Shown one piece after another: positions 23,525-32,095 of a DNA stretch of 64,000 nt. Within the stretch, counting starts at the first letter, position 1; every line of letters begins with the position of its first letter. The notes below the pieces were generated by a model. It ran no database searches. It was not told where the DNA came from and saw only the letters and a program-made list of their open reading frames with translations. A program made the translations under genes and the position numbers. This stretch comes from Candidatus Methylomirabilota bacterium (GTDB lineage: Bacteria > Methylomirabilota > Methylomirabilia > Rokubacteriales > CSP1-6). The stretch lies in the NCBI GenBank assembly GCA_035709005.1, contig DASTFB010000083.1, positions 1 through 64,000 of the forward strand. Direction: 5' to 3'.

Positions 23525-24718
23525 CTACTCGATCACGCCCTTGTCTCGGAGAGCGGCGACGTCCGCGCTCGGCACACCGAGCTCGGCCAGCACGCTCTCC
23601 GTATGCTCGCCCGGCAGCGGGGCGGCCTGGCGCACGGCGCCGGGAGTGTCGGAGAGCTTGATGGCGATGCCGAACTGGCGCACCTTCCCGAGCACGGGGT
23701 GCTGGGTCTCCACGACCATCTGCCGGTGCGCCACCTGGGGATCGCGCACGACCTCCTCGACGTCGTAGACCTTCCCCACGCAGACGTCGGCCTTGACCAG
23801 CAGGTCGTACCATTCGTCCCGGTCGCGCGTCCTGATGATGGCCTCGATCTCCCGGCGGGCGGCTTCCTCCTCGGCATTGGCGGCCCGGACGAACTGGTCG
23901 GGGCGCCGGGCGAACCGCACGAGCTCGGGCCGGCCGATGGCCTTGCAGAAGTTCTCCCACAGCCAGGGCTCGGTGCAGCCGATGGTCAGCAGCTTGCCGT
24001 CCCGCGTTTCGTAGATCGCGTAGTACGGGTAGGAGCCGCCCAGGAAGCCCTCGCCACGCCGCGGCGCGATGCCGTCGCTGAAGAAGAACCGCATGTTCGG
24101 CGTCGCCGCCAGCAGCGCGATGGTGGTGTCCAGATAGGCGATGTCGACGTGCTGTCCCCGGCCCGTTCGCTCGCGGGCGAACAGCGCCAGCACGATACCG
24201 AGCGCCCCGTGCAGGCTGGCGCCCGCGTAGTCGGCGATGAGGTTCAGCGGGATCACGGGCTTGCGGTCCCGCTCGCCGATCAGGCCGAGCACCCCGGCCA
24301 GCGAGATGTAGTTGAGGTCGTGCGCCGGGTACGCCCGGGCCGGGCCATCCTGACCGAAGCCGGACAGCGAGCAGTAGACGAGGCGGGGATTGAGGCTGCG
24401 CAGGGTCTCATAGTCGGCGCCCAGTCTCGCCATCACGCCGGGGCGAAAGCCTTCGACGACGACGTCGGCCGAGGTCACCAGCCGCCGGAAGATGGCCTGT
24501 CCTTCGGGCGCCTTCATGTTCAAGGTCATCGAGCGCTTGTTGCGGTTGACGAAGGCGAAGGCCGTTCGCCGGTCCCACTCGGGGCCTCGCGGCCGCTCGG
24601 GGTCGGGCGTCTCGATCTTCAGCACGTCGGCGCCCATGTCGGCCAGGATCATCCCGGGCATCTCGGCGGGCGGCACCCGCGCCAGCTCCAGAACGCGGAT
24701 CCCGTCGAGCACGCCCAT
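23525..24718 (-). CDS. CaiB/BaiF family CoA-transferase (class III)
   Basis: A 397-residue class III CoA transferase: N-terminal LDGIRVLELARVPPAEMPGMILADMGADVLKIE, the SGFGQDGPARAYPAHDLNYIS core and the catalytic Asp in NLIADYAGAS. It should move CoA between a carboxylic acid and an acyl-CoA. ATG 24718 overlaps the MmgE/PrpD stop (TGATG), which argues against the longer open frame and for an operon with that gene. The acyl substrate is unknown. Confidence 0.9.
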   Translation of the reverse strand: MGVLDGIRVLELARVPPAEMPGMILADMGADVLKIETPDPERPRGPEWDRRTAFAFVNRNKRSMTLNMKAPEGQAIFRRLVTSADVVVEGFRPGVMARLGADYETLRSLNPRLVYCSLSGFGQDGPARAYPAHDLNYISLAGVLGLIGERDRKPVIPLNLIADYAGASLHGALGIVLALFARERTGRGQHVDIAYLDTTIALLAATPNMRFFFSDGIAPRRGEGFLGGSYPYYAIYETRDGKLLTIGCTEPWLWENFCKAIGRPELVRFARRPDQFVRAANAEEEAARREIEAIIRTRDRDEWYDLLVKADVCVGKVYDVEEVVRDPQVAHRQMVVETQHPVLGKVRQFGIAIKLSDTPGAVRQAAPLPGEHTESVLAELGVPSADVAALRDKGVIE

Positions 24719-26076
24719 CAGTCGATTCCGCCCACGAGCCGCGCAGTCAGCGCTCGGACATCGGGAATGTCCTCGAGGTGAGCGATCTGCTCGGCCACGG
24801 CCTCGGCCTCGTCGCGGCCGACGACCGGGCTGGCGCAACCGAGAAACTTCTCGTGCAGGGCCTGCGCGGACAGCGGCCGGTCGGGATGGCCGGAGGCGCC
24901 GCGGGGCGGCGAGTGGAGCGCCCGTCCGTCGCGCAGCCGGACGGTCACCCGGCTCCGGGCCTGCTCGGCCCCGCCCGCCAAGCTTTCATCGGCAACCATG
25001 GTGACGGCGGGCATCAGGGCCTGCACGACAGGATCGTCGACCTCCCCGTCACGGAAGGCGAGGAAATCGAGGCGGCCCTCCACCAGGGCGGTGGCCGCGC
25101 AGAACTGCATCGAGAACTTCCGTTCCAGCGCCGTGGCCGGTCGAGGATAGCTCAGGACCTCGATCGCGATGCGGCTGATGCCGATTTCAACCGCCGTGAC
25201 GTCGCCCGCCTCGAGCCCGTGTTGCCGGCGCAGATCGAGGAGCGCGTCGACCGCCGGGTGGGTGAACGCGCAGGACGGGTACGGTTTGACGGCGATGCCC
25301 GAGTCCACCAGGTGCCAGCGTCGACCCAGTCGCTCCACAGCCTCGTCCAACGGGTTGCCGCCGAAGGCGGCCGAGAAGCCGCGCTTGCCGTCGAGCGCGG
25401 ACTCGGATGCCGTCAGGCCCTCTCTGGCCAGTCGAGCCGCCAGCACCCCGCTCCGCGCCGCGTGACCGGCGTGATAGGGCTTCGTCATCGTGCCGAAGTT
25501 CTCCTGGACTCCCGAGGCCAGCGAGGCCGCCAGGGCCAGGGCCTGACGCGTCTGGGCCGGGTCCAGGCCGAGCACGCGGGCGGCCCCCGCGGCACAGCCG
25601 AAGGTGCCGATCGTCGAGGTGGCATGCCACCCGCGCTCGTAGTGCGGCGGGTTCAATCCGCTGCCGAGCGCGGCGTTCACCTCGAAGCCCACCAGGTAGC
25701 CGAGCGCCAGCGCGGCCCCGTCGGCCATCTCTGCCTCGGCGCAGGCCAGCAGCGCGGCCAGCAGCGGCACGCTGGGGTGTCCCATGAGGGCAAACGACGT
25801 GTCGTCGAAGTCGTGGGCATGACCGGCCGTGCCGTTGGCCAGGGCCGCCCACGTCGGTGCCGTGCGCAAGGCCGTGCCCAGGACCGTGCAAAGCGGTGCG
25901 CCGCCCTCGGCCCGGATGACCTCGCGTACGGCCCGGGCGGCCGGCTCGCCGGCCCCGGCGAGCATGACGCCCACGGTGTCCAGGGCCGCCCGACGGATGG
26001 CGTCGAGCGCCGGTCGCGGACAGTCCTCCAACGTGGTCTTGACGACGAAGTCGCTCAACCGCGCGATGGCCGTCAC
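24718..26076 (-). CDS. MmgE/PrpD family protein
   Basis: A 452-residue protein of the 2-methylcitrate dehydratase/aconitate decarboxylase-like family: ANGTAGHAHDFDDTSF, the GYLVGFEVNAALG helix, RGWHATSTIGTFGCAAGAARVLGL, and the C-terminal domain entered at KPYPSCAFTHPAVDALLDL. Starts at GTG 26076. It is operonic with the CoA transferase and both are common in catabolic clusters. PrpD-type dehydration cannot be assumed, since many relatives act on other hydroxy acids. Confidence 0.88.
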   Translation of the reverse strand: MTAIARLSDFVVKTTLEDCPRPALDAIRRAALDTVGVMLAGAGEPAARAVREVIRAEGGAPLCTVLGTALRTAPTWAALANGTAGHAHDFDDTSFALMGHPSVPLLAALLACAEAEMADGAALALGYLVGFEVNAALGSGLNPPHYERGWHATSTIGTFGCAAGAARVLGLDPAQTRQALALAASLASGVQENFGTMTKPYHAGHAARSGVLAARLAREGLTASESALDGKRGFSAAFGGNPLDEAVERLGRRWHLVDSGIAVKPYPSCAFTHPAVDALLDLRRQHGLEAGDVTAVEIGISRIAIEVLSYPRPATALERKFSMQFCAATALVEGRLDFLAFRDGEVDDPVVQALMPAVTMVADESLAGGAEQARSRVTVRLRDGRALHSPPRGASGHPDRPLSAQALHEKFLGCASPVVGRDEAEAVAEQIAHLEDIPDVRALTARLVGGID

Positions 26077-26093
26077 GCCCGCACCTTACCGCA

Positions 26094-26816
26094 CTACTTC
26101 GCGTTATGGAAGATGACGCCCAGCGTGTAGCGCGAGCCTCGCGTGACGCGGCTGACGCCGTGACGCATGGTCGCCCGGAAGTGGCCGCGGGAGCCGGCCA
26201 CGGGCCGCCAGCGGGTGGTGAAGATGACCGACGCCCCCTGTGCCGGGGCAATCACCTCGCCCCGGGACTGCGCCCGCGGCCGCTGCTCGACGAGCAGGAA
26301 CTCCCCGCCCTCGTGATCGACACCGCGGCGGCTGAGAAAAACGGTGAGCTGCAGCGGGAAGGCCACCTCGCCGTAGAGGTCCTGATGCAGGCAGTTGTAG
26401 CCGCCGGCCTCGTAGTGCAGCAGCAGCGGCGTCGGCTTCGTCTGACCGGCCCGCCGGCAGACGGCGAGCAAACCCGCCAGGTCGGCCGGGTAGCGCCGGC
26501 GCGCGCCCAGCGCCGCTTCCCACCGGTTGGCCACGCCCGCGAGAGGGGGATACATGCGCTCGCGCAGCTCGGCCACCACGGGCGGCAGGGGCTCGGCGAA
26601 GTACTTGTACTCGCCGACGCCGAAGCGATAGCGCTCCATGTCGACGCGGCTGCGGAAGCGGGCGTCGTCGGAGTAGAGGGTGACCAGGGCCTGGCATTCG
26701 GCCGCCGTCAGCAGAGCCGGCGTGGTGGCGTAGCCCCACCGCCACAGCGCGTCCTCGAGCCCGGTCCAGTCCAGCGCGGCCACGCGTTCGGCGATCGATG
26801 AAGGCGTCGTCGCCAT
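26094..26816 (-). CDS. 2-oxoglutarate/Fe(II)-dependent oxygenase (prolyl 4-hydroxylase-like)
   Basis: A 240-residue protein with the jelly-roll iron triad: His and Asp in CLHQDLYGEV (HxD), the distal His in RHGVSRVTRGSRYTLGVIFH, and the Arg two residues after SRV or in the following strand for 2-oxoglutarate. The stretch GGEFLLVEQRPRAQSRGEV is typical of bacterial P4H-like proteins. ATG 26816 is taken because the upstream open frame adds only unrelated residues. It precedes the PrpD gene by 17 nt. The substrate (protein or small molecule) is unknown. Confidence 0.82.
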   Translation of the reverse strand: MATTPSSIAERVAALDWTGLEDALWRWGYATTPALLTAAECQALVTLYSDDARFRSRVDMERYRFGVGEYKYFAEPLPPVVAELRERMYPPLAGVANRWEAALGARRRYPADLAGLLAVCRRAGQTKPTPLLLHYEAGGYNCLHQDLYGEVAFPLQLTVFLSRRGVDHEGGEFLLVEQRPRAQSRGEVIAPAQGASVIFTTRWRPVAGSRGHFRATMRHGVSRVTRGSRYTLGVIFHNAK

Positions 26817-26904
26817 CGGGCTGCCATCGTACCGCCGGTCGCCAGCACGCGCATTGCACGTGTCACAGCCGGAGGCCGCCGCCCGGGCGGCCAGGGAGGT
26901 GCGC

Positions 26905-27108
26905 ATGGCGAGAAGGTACGGACGCAAGGCCAGTCAATCCGTCGAGCGGGCGATGCACAAGGCCAAGCGCGGCAAGCTCACGAGCGGCCGCAGCGGCAAG
27001 AAGGTCACCAGCCGCAAGCAGGCGATCGCGATCGGGCTGTCCGAGGCGCGCCGCAAGGGGGCCAAGGTGCCGGCCCGACGGCGGCCTCGCAGAGGTCGGC
27101 GAAAGTGA
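26905..27108 (+). CDS. small basic DUF6496-type protein
   Basis: A 67-residue, very Lys/Arg-rich protein. The core GKKVTSRKQAIAIGLSEAR is the hallmark of the DUF6496 family, and the C-terminus RRRPRRGRRK suggests nucleic-acid binding. ATG 26905 has AGGGAGGT 4 nt before it, so it is preferred over an ATG further upstream. Function is not known; it is transcribed away from the oxygenase gene. Confidence 0.82.
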   Translation: MARRYGRKASQSVERAMHKAKRGKLTSGRSGKKVTSRKQAIAIGLSEARRKGAKVPARRRPRRGRRK

Positions 27109-27134
27109 AGTCGCACCGCGCGCGAATGGGGAGG

Positions 27135-27162
27135 GTGGGAGGGGGCCGCTGCCCCCTCCCAC
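27135..27162. repeat. intergenic hairpin repeat (copy 3, GGAGGGGGC family)
   Basis: GTGGGAGGGGGC (27135-27146) pairs perfectly with GCCCCCTCCCAC (27151-27162) around the loop CGCT. The stem reaches the stop codon of the convergent metallo-hydrolase gene and follows the DUF6496 gene by 26 nt, so it could serve both transcripts. The flanking CGCGAATGGGGAGG is shared with the copy near 45473. Confidence 0.7.
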
Positions 27163-27909
27163 TAATAGTAGACCGGCTCGATGGCCCGCCAGAACTGCGG
27201 GTCGTGGCCGGAAAAGAGCCGCGCGCCGAGCAGGCGGGCCAGCGTCTTGAGCCGCTTGATGGAGTGCAAGGCCAGGGTGGGATTCCAGACCACGCCGGGG
27301 ACGCGCTCGGCCGTCCAGGTGCTCCGTCCAGTAGCAGGCGTCCCCGGTGAGGATCACCGGCCCGGTCCGGGGCAGCTCGACCAGGAGCGATTGGTGGCCG
27401 GGGGTGTGGCCGTCGGTGCGCAGCACCGTGATTCCCGGGGCCAGCTCGGCGTCGCCGTCCAACAGGCGCCAGCGGCGGCCGGCCACATCGAAGTTCTTCC
27501 GGTAGTAGAACGGGGCGAAGAAGGCCGCCGGGTAGTGGGCGTAGGCGTACTCGTCCTGCTGGGCGACGAGCTCGGCCCGCTCGAGCAGCTCGATGCCGCC
27601 CGCATGGTCGTAGTGCAGGTGGGAGAGCACCACCAGGTCGATGTCGCCCGGCGCGCGGTCGAGCCCCTGCAGACGGTGAACGAGCCGGTCCGCCTCCGTG
27701 AACCGGGCCAGGGGATCGCTGCGCAGCAGTCCGGGGACGGCGCGCGGTGACAGCCCGGTGTCGAACAGGATCGTCGCGTCGCTGGTCCGCACGAGATAGC
27801 AGCCGACGGGAATCTGCACGCGCTCACCCGAGAACTCGCCATAGAACAGCAGCGACCGCGGGGCGCCCATGAACCCGTTCAGCAACGCGTGCAGCGCGTG
27901 AACCGCCAT
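27162..27909 (-). pseudogene. metallo-beta-lactamase-fold hydrolase (lactonase-like), frameshifted near its 3' end
   Basis: From ATG 27909 the frame encodes an AHL-lactonase-like hydrolase with the intact zinc motif LSHLHYDHAGG, HTPGHQS and LTGDACYWTEHLD. Near 27309-27316 the frame breaks: the expected continuation (ERVPGVVWNPTLALHSIKRL and a conserved FSGHDPQFWRAIEPVYY ending at the TAG 27162-27164) is present but in another frame. One extra G in a GGCC run accounts for it; the span is 748 nt, one more than a multiple of three. Without correction the protein would run on into unrelated sequence. A sequencing or assembly error and a true mutation are equally possible. Confidence 0.75.
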
Positions 27910-27975
27910 GGCGCGGCATGATAGCACCGGTGGGCCGGACCTCCGGGCGGTGGCCCGCTGGAGTAGAATCGCGGC

Positions 27976-29139
27976 GTGGACTTCGCCCTGACCGAGCAGC
28001 AGGAGCTGATCCGCAAGGAGGTCGCCACGCTGGCGCGGTCGTTCTCGCTCGAGTACTGGCGGGAGAAGGACCGCACCGCGGACTACCCGTGGGAGTTCGT
28101 GCGCGCCTTCGCTGCCGGTGGCTGGCTGGGCGTGGTCATCCCCGAGACGTATGGCGGTTCGGGGCTGGGCGTGACCGAGGCCTGTCTGCTTCTGCACGAG
28201 ATTTGCGCGGCGGGCGCGGGCACCAGCGGGGCGTCTCCCATTCATTTCTACGTCTTCCCGCCCATGCCCCTGGTCAAGCACGCCAGCGAGGCGCTCAAGC
28301 GGAGCATCCTGCCCCGCATCGCCACCGGCGAGATCGTGATGTCCTTCGGCGTCACCGAGCCGAACGCGGGCACGGACACCTCCCGTATCGAGACGCGCGC
28401 CGAGCGGCGGGGCGATCGCTTCGTCGTCCACGGCCGCAAGGTGTGGAACACGAACGCCCGGCAAGCCACGCACATGCTGCTCCTGGCCCGGACGTCCCCC
28501 CGCGAGGCGGACAGGCCCTTCGCGGGGCTGACGTTGTTCTTCGCCGACTTCGACCGGACGCGCATCACCGTGCGCGAGATCGAGAAGCTGGGCCGGGCCG
28601 CCGTGGACTCCAACGAGATCTTCATCGACGGCCTGGAGATTCCCGTCGAGCACGTGGTGGGCGAGGTCGGGCGCGGGTTCTACCACCTCCTGGATTCGCT
28701 CAATGCCGAGCGCATCCTCACCGCAATCGAGGCCGTGGGTATCGGCCGCGCCGCCCTCGAGCGGGCCACGCAATACGCCAGAGAGCGCGTCGTGTTCGAC
28801 CGTCCCATCGGCCAGAATCAGGCGGTGGCCCACCCCCTGGCTCTGGCCTGGGCGAAGCTGGAGGCGGCCGAGCTGATCACCTTGAAGGCGGCCTGGCTGT
28901 TCGATCGTGGCCGGCCGTGCGGCGCCGAGGCCAACACCGCCAAGCTGTTGGCCGCCGAGGCCGGCTTCGAGGCGTGCGACGTGGCCGTGCAGACCCACGG
29001 GGGATACGGGTACGCCAAGGAATTTCACGTCGAACGCCTTTGGCGCGAGATCCGCCTGTACAAGATCGCCCCCGTGTCCCAGCAGATGGTGCTGAACTAT
29101 CTCAGCGAGCACGTGCTGGGCCTGCCGCGCAGCTACTAG
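27976..29139 (+). CDS. acyl-CoA dehydrogenase
   Basis: A 387-residue FAD enzyme of the acyl-CoA dehydrogenase family: LTEQQELIRKEVATLAR, MSFGVTEPNAGTDTSRIET (FAD/substrate region), GRKVWNTNARQA, and the C-terminal QTHGGYGYAKEFHVERLWRE. It should introduce an alpha-beta double bond in an acyl-CoA and pass electrons to ETF. GTG 27976 lies only 6 nt after TAGAAT (27964-27969), so a leaderless transcript is plausible. It is divergent from the metallo-hydrolase gene. Confidence 0.9.
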   Translation: MDFALTEQQELIRKEVATLARSFSLEYWREKDRTADYPWEFVRAFAAGGWLGVVIPETYGGSGLGVTEACLLLHEICAAGAGTSGASPIHFYVFPPMPLVKHASEALKRSILPRIATGEIVMSFGVTEPNAGTDTSRIETRAERRGDRFVVHGRKVWNTNARQATHMLLLARTSPREADRPFAGLTLFFADFDRTRITVREIEKLGRAAVDSNEIFIDGLEIPVEHVVGEVGRGFYHLLDSLNAERILTAIEAVGIGRAALERATQYARERVVFDRPIGQNQAVAHPLALAWAKLEAAELITLKAAWLFDRGRPCGAEANTAKLLAAEAGFEACDVAVQTHGGYGYAKEFHVERLWREIRLYKIAPVSQQMVLNYLSEHVLGLPRSY

Positions 29140-29199
29140 CCCGGCGGGAATCCCGCGGCCGGTCGCTGGTCGCGCAAGTAGCGCATCGGGACCGTTAAA

Positions 29200-29229
29200 T
29201 TGACAGTCCGCCAGCGCCCCTGGTACGTC
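29200..29229 (+). promoter_or_regulatory. possible promoter of the receiver/methyltransferase operon
   Basis: TTGACA (29200-29205) is followed 18 nt later by TACGTC (29224-29229) in a 183-nt intergenic region that is less GC-rich than its surroundings. The -10 match is weak. The next start codons are at 29276 (short ORF) and 29323. Confidence 0.35.
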
Positions 29230-29275
29230 TGGATAGGACACCAATGTGATCTGCGCAGCCGGAGAGGAACGCTCG

Positions 29276-29326
29276 ATGGCCGGGACGTTGGCTAGGGCAT
29301 TTTCACTAGCGCGCGCCGCTGCGTGA
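29276..29326 (+). CDS. possible 16-codon leader peptide
   Basis: ATG 29276, preceded by GGAGAGGA at a suitable distance, opens a 16-residue frame (MAGTLARAFSLARAAA) whose TGA overlaps the GTG of the receiver gene as GTGA. The receiver GTG has no Shine-Dalgarno of its own, so the short frame could couple translation to it. Chance cannot be excluded at this length. Confidence 0.3.
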   Translation: MAGTLARAFSLARAAA

Positions 29327-29706
29327 CGTCCCCCCTGACGAAGCGCCGGGTCCTGGTCGTGGACGATGCCGGTGAGGTGATCGTCCTCTGCGTCAACATG
29401 CTTCAATCGCTCGGCTACGCCGTCAAGGGCGCGAACCGTCCGCAGACCGCGCTCGAGCTCCTCGGTCAGGAGAGGTTCGAGCTGATGATCGTCGACTACA
29501 AGATGCCGGAGATGAACGGCTTCGAGGTGTTCCTGCAAGCTCGCCGGCTCCAGCCCCGGATGGCGGTCCTGCTCCTGACCGGACACGGCACCGCGGACAT
29601 CGTGGAGGAGGCCGCGGCGATGGGGTTCGATGCGATCCTGCTCAAGCCCTTCACCCGTGATCAGCTGCACGCTGCCGCCAAGCAGGCGCTCCGCGGGCAC
29701 ATGTGA
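29323..29706 (+). CDS. stand-alone response-regulator receiver protein
   Basis: A 127-residue single-domain receiver. The acidic pair is in VVDDAGE, the phospho-acceptor Asp in LMIVDYKMPEMNG, the conserved Thr in LLLTGHG and the Lys in ILLKPF. There is no output domain, so it acts as a phospho-relay or protein-interaction switch. GTG 29323 overlaps a short upstream ORF; its own stop overlaps the methyltransferase GTG. Two large kinase genes 2.4 and 4.5 kb downstream on the same strand are candidate partners. Confidence 0.87.
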   Translation: MTSPLTKRRVLVVDDAGEVIVLCVNMLQSLGYAVKGANRPQTALELLGQERFELMIVDYKMPEMNGFEVFLQARRLQPRMAVLLLTGHGTADIVEEAAAMGFDAILLKPFTRDQLHAAAKQALRGHM

Positions 29707-30512
29707 GCGGCATGCTCTCGCGAGCCGAGACCGCCCGGCGCACCTCCAACTACAGGGTCGTGCGCCCGCTCGTCAATGCCGTGCAGTGGGGTCTCGACCG
29801 GACGGTGTCCGTCGGCTATGGGGTCGTGTACGATTACATCTTCGAGCGCTTCGGGCCGTACCGCGCCCTGCAGCGGGAAGTGCTGGCGCGGGTGGAGGCC
29901 TCGCTCGTCGGCGGCGCCAGTCCGCGCCACGAGATCCGCGTGCTGGAGGTCGGCTGCGGGCCCGGAAACTTCAGCTGCCTGCTGGCCGAGGCGGGCTTCG
30001 CGGTGGTGGGCATCGATCCCTACGCGGGACTGGTCGAGCTGGCCCGTGAGAAACGCCGGGCGCTGGGCCTGTCCCACCTCGCCTTTCAGCACGCCGACCT
30101 GGCCCACGGTGGGGTGTTGTGGGATGCCAGCTTCGATCAGGTCGTCTGCATCCACGCCCTCTACGCCCACCCGGAGCCGCGCCGCCTGCTCGCCGAGATC
30201 CACCGCGTCCTGAAGCCGGGCGGCCATGTCGTGATCGTCAACCACACCCGGCGGATCGCCCTGGGGTCCACCTTCACCGAGGTCCGCCGTCGCGACGGCC
30301 GGACTCCGGCATGGCAGGCGCTGCTCCTCTGGTTGATGCCCAACGCCATCTTCGAGGCGGCCCGCAAGCCGGTGGGGCCGCACTACTGGGACGAGGCGAC
30401 GTTCGCGGCCGAGCTCCGAGCCGCCGGCTTCATGGTGCGCGAAATGCGGCGCACGTTCCTCAACGCCACCAGCCTCCTGGTCTGGGCACGCAAGGACGAG
30501 GCGCCGCGGTGA
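29703..30512 (+). CDS. class I SAM-dependent methyltransferase
   Basis: A 269-residue methyltransferase with motif I RVLEVGCGPGNFSCLLAE, an acidic residue after strand 2 (VVGIDPYAGLVELA) and post-I motifs HADLAHGG and ILKPGGHVVIV-like HRVLKPGGHVVIVNHT. The N-terminal 60 residues (VYDYIFERFGPYRALQREVL) are shared with the next gene, suggesting that the two arose by duplication. The methyl acceptor is unknown. GTG 29703 overlaps the receiver stop. Confidence 0.84.
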   Translation: MSGMLSRAETARRTSNYRVVRPLVNAVQWGLDRTVSVGYGVVYDYIFERFGPYRALQREVLARVEASLVGGASPRHEIRVLEVGCGPGNFSCLLAEAGFAVVGIDPYAGLVELAREKRRALGLSHLAFQHADLAHGGVLWDASFDQVVCIHALYAHPEPRRLLAEIHRVLKPGGHVVIVNHTRRIALGSTFTEVRRRDGRTPAWQALLLWLMPNAIFEAARKPVGPHYWDEATFAAELRAAGFMVREMRRTFLNATSLLVWARKDEAPR

Positions 30513-31279
30513 AGGAGCCGGGCGCACTGGCCTGGAACGGGCAGCCGCCGATGACGGTGAGACCGATGCGGGTGCTTCTCGACCGGCTGCTGGCGATCGC
30601 CTACGGCCTCGGGTACGACGCCGTGGTGCGGGGCTTCTCACCCTACCAGGCGCTGCTCGACGAAGTGGCGGCCTGCGTGGCGCGGGTCTCGGGCGGCCCG
30701 CCGCACCGGCTGAACGTGCTCGACATCGCCTGCGGGACGGGGACGGTCGCGGCCCGGCTGGCCCGCGAAGGCTACCGTGTGGTCGGGCTCGACTCGATCG
30801 AGCACCTGGTCGCCGTGGCCCGGCGGCGGTACGGGCAGTCCGGCGCCATCGCGTTTCACCATCTCGACCTCGCCCGCCATCCCGTGCCCGAGGCCGGCAC
30901 CTTCGACGTGGTGGTCAGCATGCACACGCTCTACTGGCACCCCGATCCGCCTGGTATTCTGAACGCCTGCCGCTCGGCCCTGCGCCCGGGTGGGCACGGG
31001 ATCTTCCTGACGTATGTCCGTCCCGCCTACGTGGCCCGGACGTTCGGGCTGATCCGGGCCGAGCAGGGGCTGCTCGGAGCCCTGCAGGCCCTGCGCTGGC
31101 TGCTGCCGACCGCCGCCTTCGAGGCGGTGCGCCACTGCGAGGCCCGCTACATGAGCCGGGACGAGTTCCACCGGAGCCTGGTGCAGGCGGGTTTCGAGGT
31201 GTTGGAGTCGCGCGAAACCTTCCTGGCCGGTCTGAGTCTCCTGGCCTTGACCCGAGCCACCCGGCCGGCCGGCCGCTGA
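30509..31279 (+). CDS. class I SAM-dependent methyltransferase, paralogue of the preceding gene
   Basis: A 256-residue methyltransferase: motif I NVLDIACGTGTVAARLAREG, VVGLDSIEHLVAVAR, FDVVVSMHTLYWHPDP and ALRPGGHGIFLTYV. It shares with its neighbour the N-terminal segment ending GFSPYQALLDEV and the middle segment around LYWHPDP/LYAHPEP. The C-terminal part (ARYMSRDEFHRSLVQAGFEVLESRETFLAG) also aligns. GTG 30509 overlaps the upstream stop. The two may form a heterodimer or act in sequence; the substrate is unknown. Confidence 0.84.
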   Translation: MKEPGALAWNGQPPMTVRPMRVLLDRLLAIAYGLGYDAVVRGFSPYQALLDEVAACVARVSGGPPHRLNVLDIACGTGTVAARLAREGYRVVGLDSIEHLVAVARRRYGQSGAIAFHHLDLARHPVPEAGTFDVVVSMHTLYWHPDPPGILNACRSALRPGGHGIFLTYVRPAYVARTFGLIRAEQGLLGALQALRWLLPTAAFEAVRHCEARYMSRDEFHRSLVQAGFEVLESRETFLAGLSLLALTRATRPAGR

Positions 31280-31420
31280 GCGAGGGTGGGATACGGCCCA
31301 GGGCACTCCCCCCGGCAGGCCGCCGACCGGTATGATCGGGGCTCACGGCTATGAGCTTCAACGGCCGGCGCCCTCATCGTCCGCGACCGCGAGGGTCCGC
31401 GGGGCCAGGAGTACCGGCGC

Positions 31421-32095
31421 GTGATGCGCCTGCCGGACAGCCCGGACGAGCCCGACCAGGAGGTCGAGAACGTCATCGCCCGCGGGCGGCGCGTCTACCT
31501 GCGCACGCTGCTGCGTCGAGACCTGGAATTCCTCAGCGAGTGGGCCGACGATCCGTTCCTGCAGCGCATGGTCGGCAGCGAGTTCCTGCGGGCCTTCAAG
31601 CACGCGTACGACAAGGATCCATCCTTCTACGACGCCTGTCTGAACGATCCCACGCAGGTGGTGCTCGTCATCATGGCGGTGGAGCAGCGCGAGCCGCGCG
31701 ACAAGAAGCCCCTCGGGCTGGTGCGGCTGTTCAGCATCCACCTCCAGGAAGGCTACGCGTTCCTGGAGACCCTGCTGGGCGACCAGCACGCGATCCGGCG
31801 AGGGTTCGGGGTCGAGGCGGGCAAGCTGATCTGCGCCTACGGGATGGATGTGCTGGGGCTCCGCCGCATCGAGGCCAAGGTCTACGCGTACAACCGCTTG
31901 TCCATCAACTCCCTGCTCCGGCACGGCTTCCGGCAGGAAGGCGTCTTGCGTCAGGCCGGCTTCTACGACGGCCGACACTTCGACGTCCTGGTCTTCGGAA
32001 TCCTGCGCGAGGAGCTCGAGGCACAGCGGCAGACAGAGATCGACCAGAGCTCGTATCACTTCCCGTTCACGGGGCCGCCGGATGAGCCTGCATAA
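31421..32095 (+). CDS. GNAT-family N-acetyltransferase
   Basis: A 224-residue RimJ/RimL-like acetyltransferase. GRRVYLRTLLRRDLEFLSEWADDP opens the domain; the acetyl-CoA loop lies in the GDQHAIRRGFGVEAGKLI stretch, and AYNRLSINSLLRHGFRQEGVLRQAGFYDGRHFDVLVFGIL is the classical RimJ C-terminal motif. The start is uncertain: in-frame sequence from 31355 to 31420 (ALIVRDREGPRGQEYRRV) looks like real protein but has no start codon, while an ATG at 31351 after a TATGAT box (31331-31336) is in a different frame. GTG 31421 or ATG 31424 is used here. Confidence 0.78.
   Translation: MMRLPDSPDEPDQEVENVIARGRRVYLRTLLRRDLEFLSEWADDPFLQRMVGSEFLRAFKHAYDKDPSFYDACLNDPTQVVLVIMAVEQREPRDKKPLGLVRLFSIHLQEGYAFLETLLGDQHAIRRGFGVEAGKLICAYGMDVLGLRRIEAKVYAYNRLSINSLLRHGFRQEGVLRQAGFYDGRHFDVLVFGILREELEAQRQTEIDQSSYHFPFTGPPDEPA

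Noticed and set aside
31351-31421. In-frame TGA at 31352 upstream of the acetyltransferase gene as a selenocysteine codon
   Set aside because: The family has no conserved Cys there and the region is upstream of the domain; a start-site or frameshift problem is simpler.
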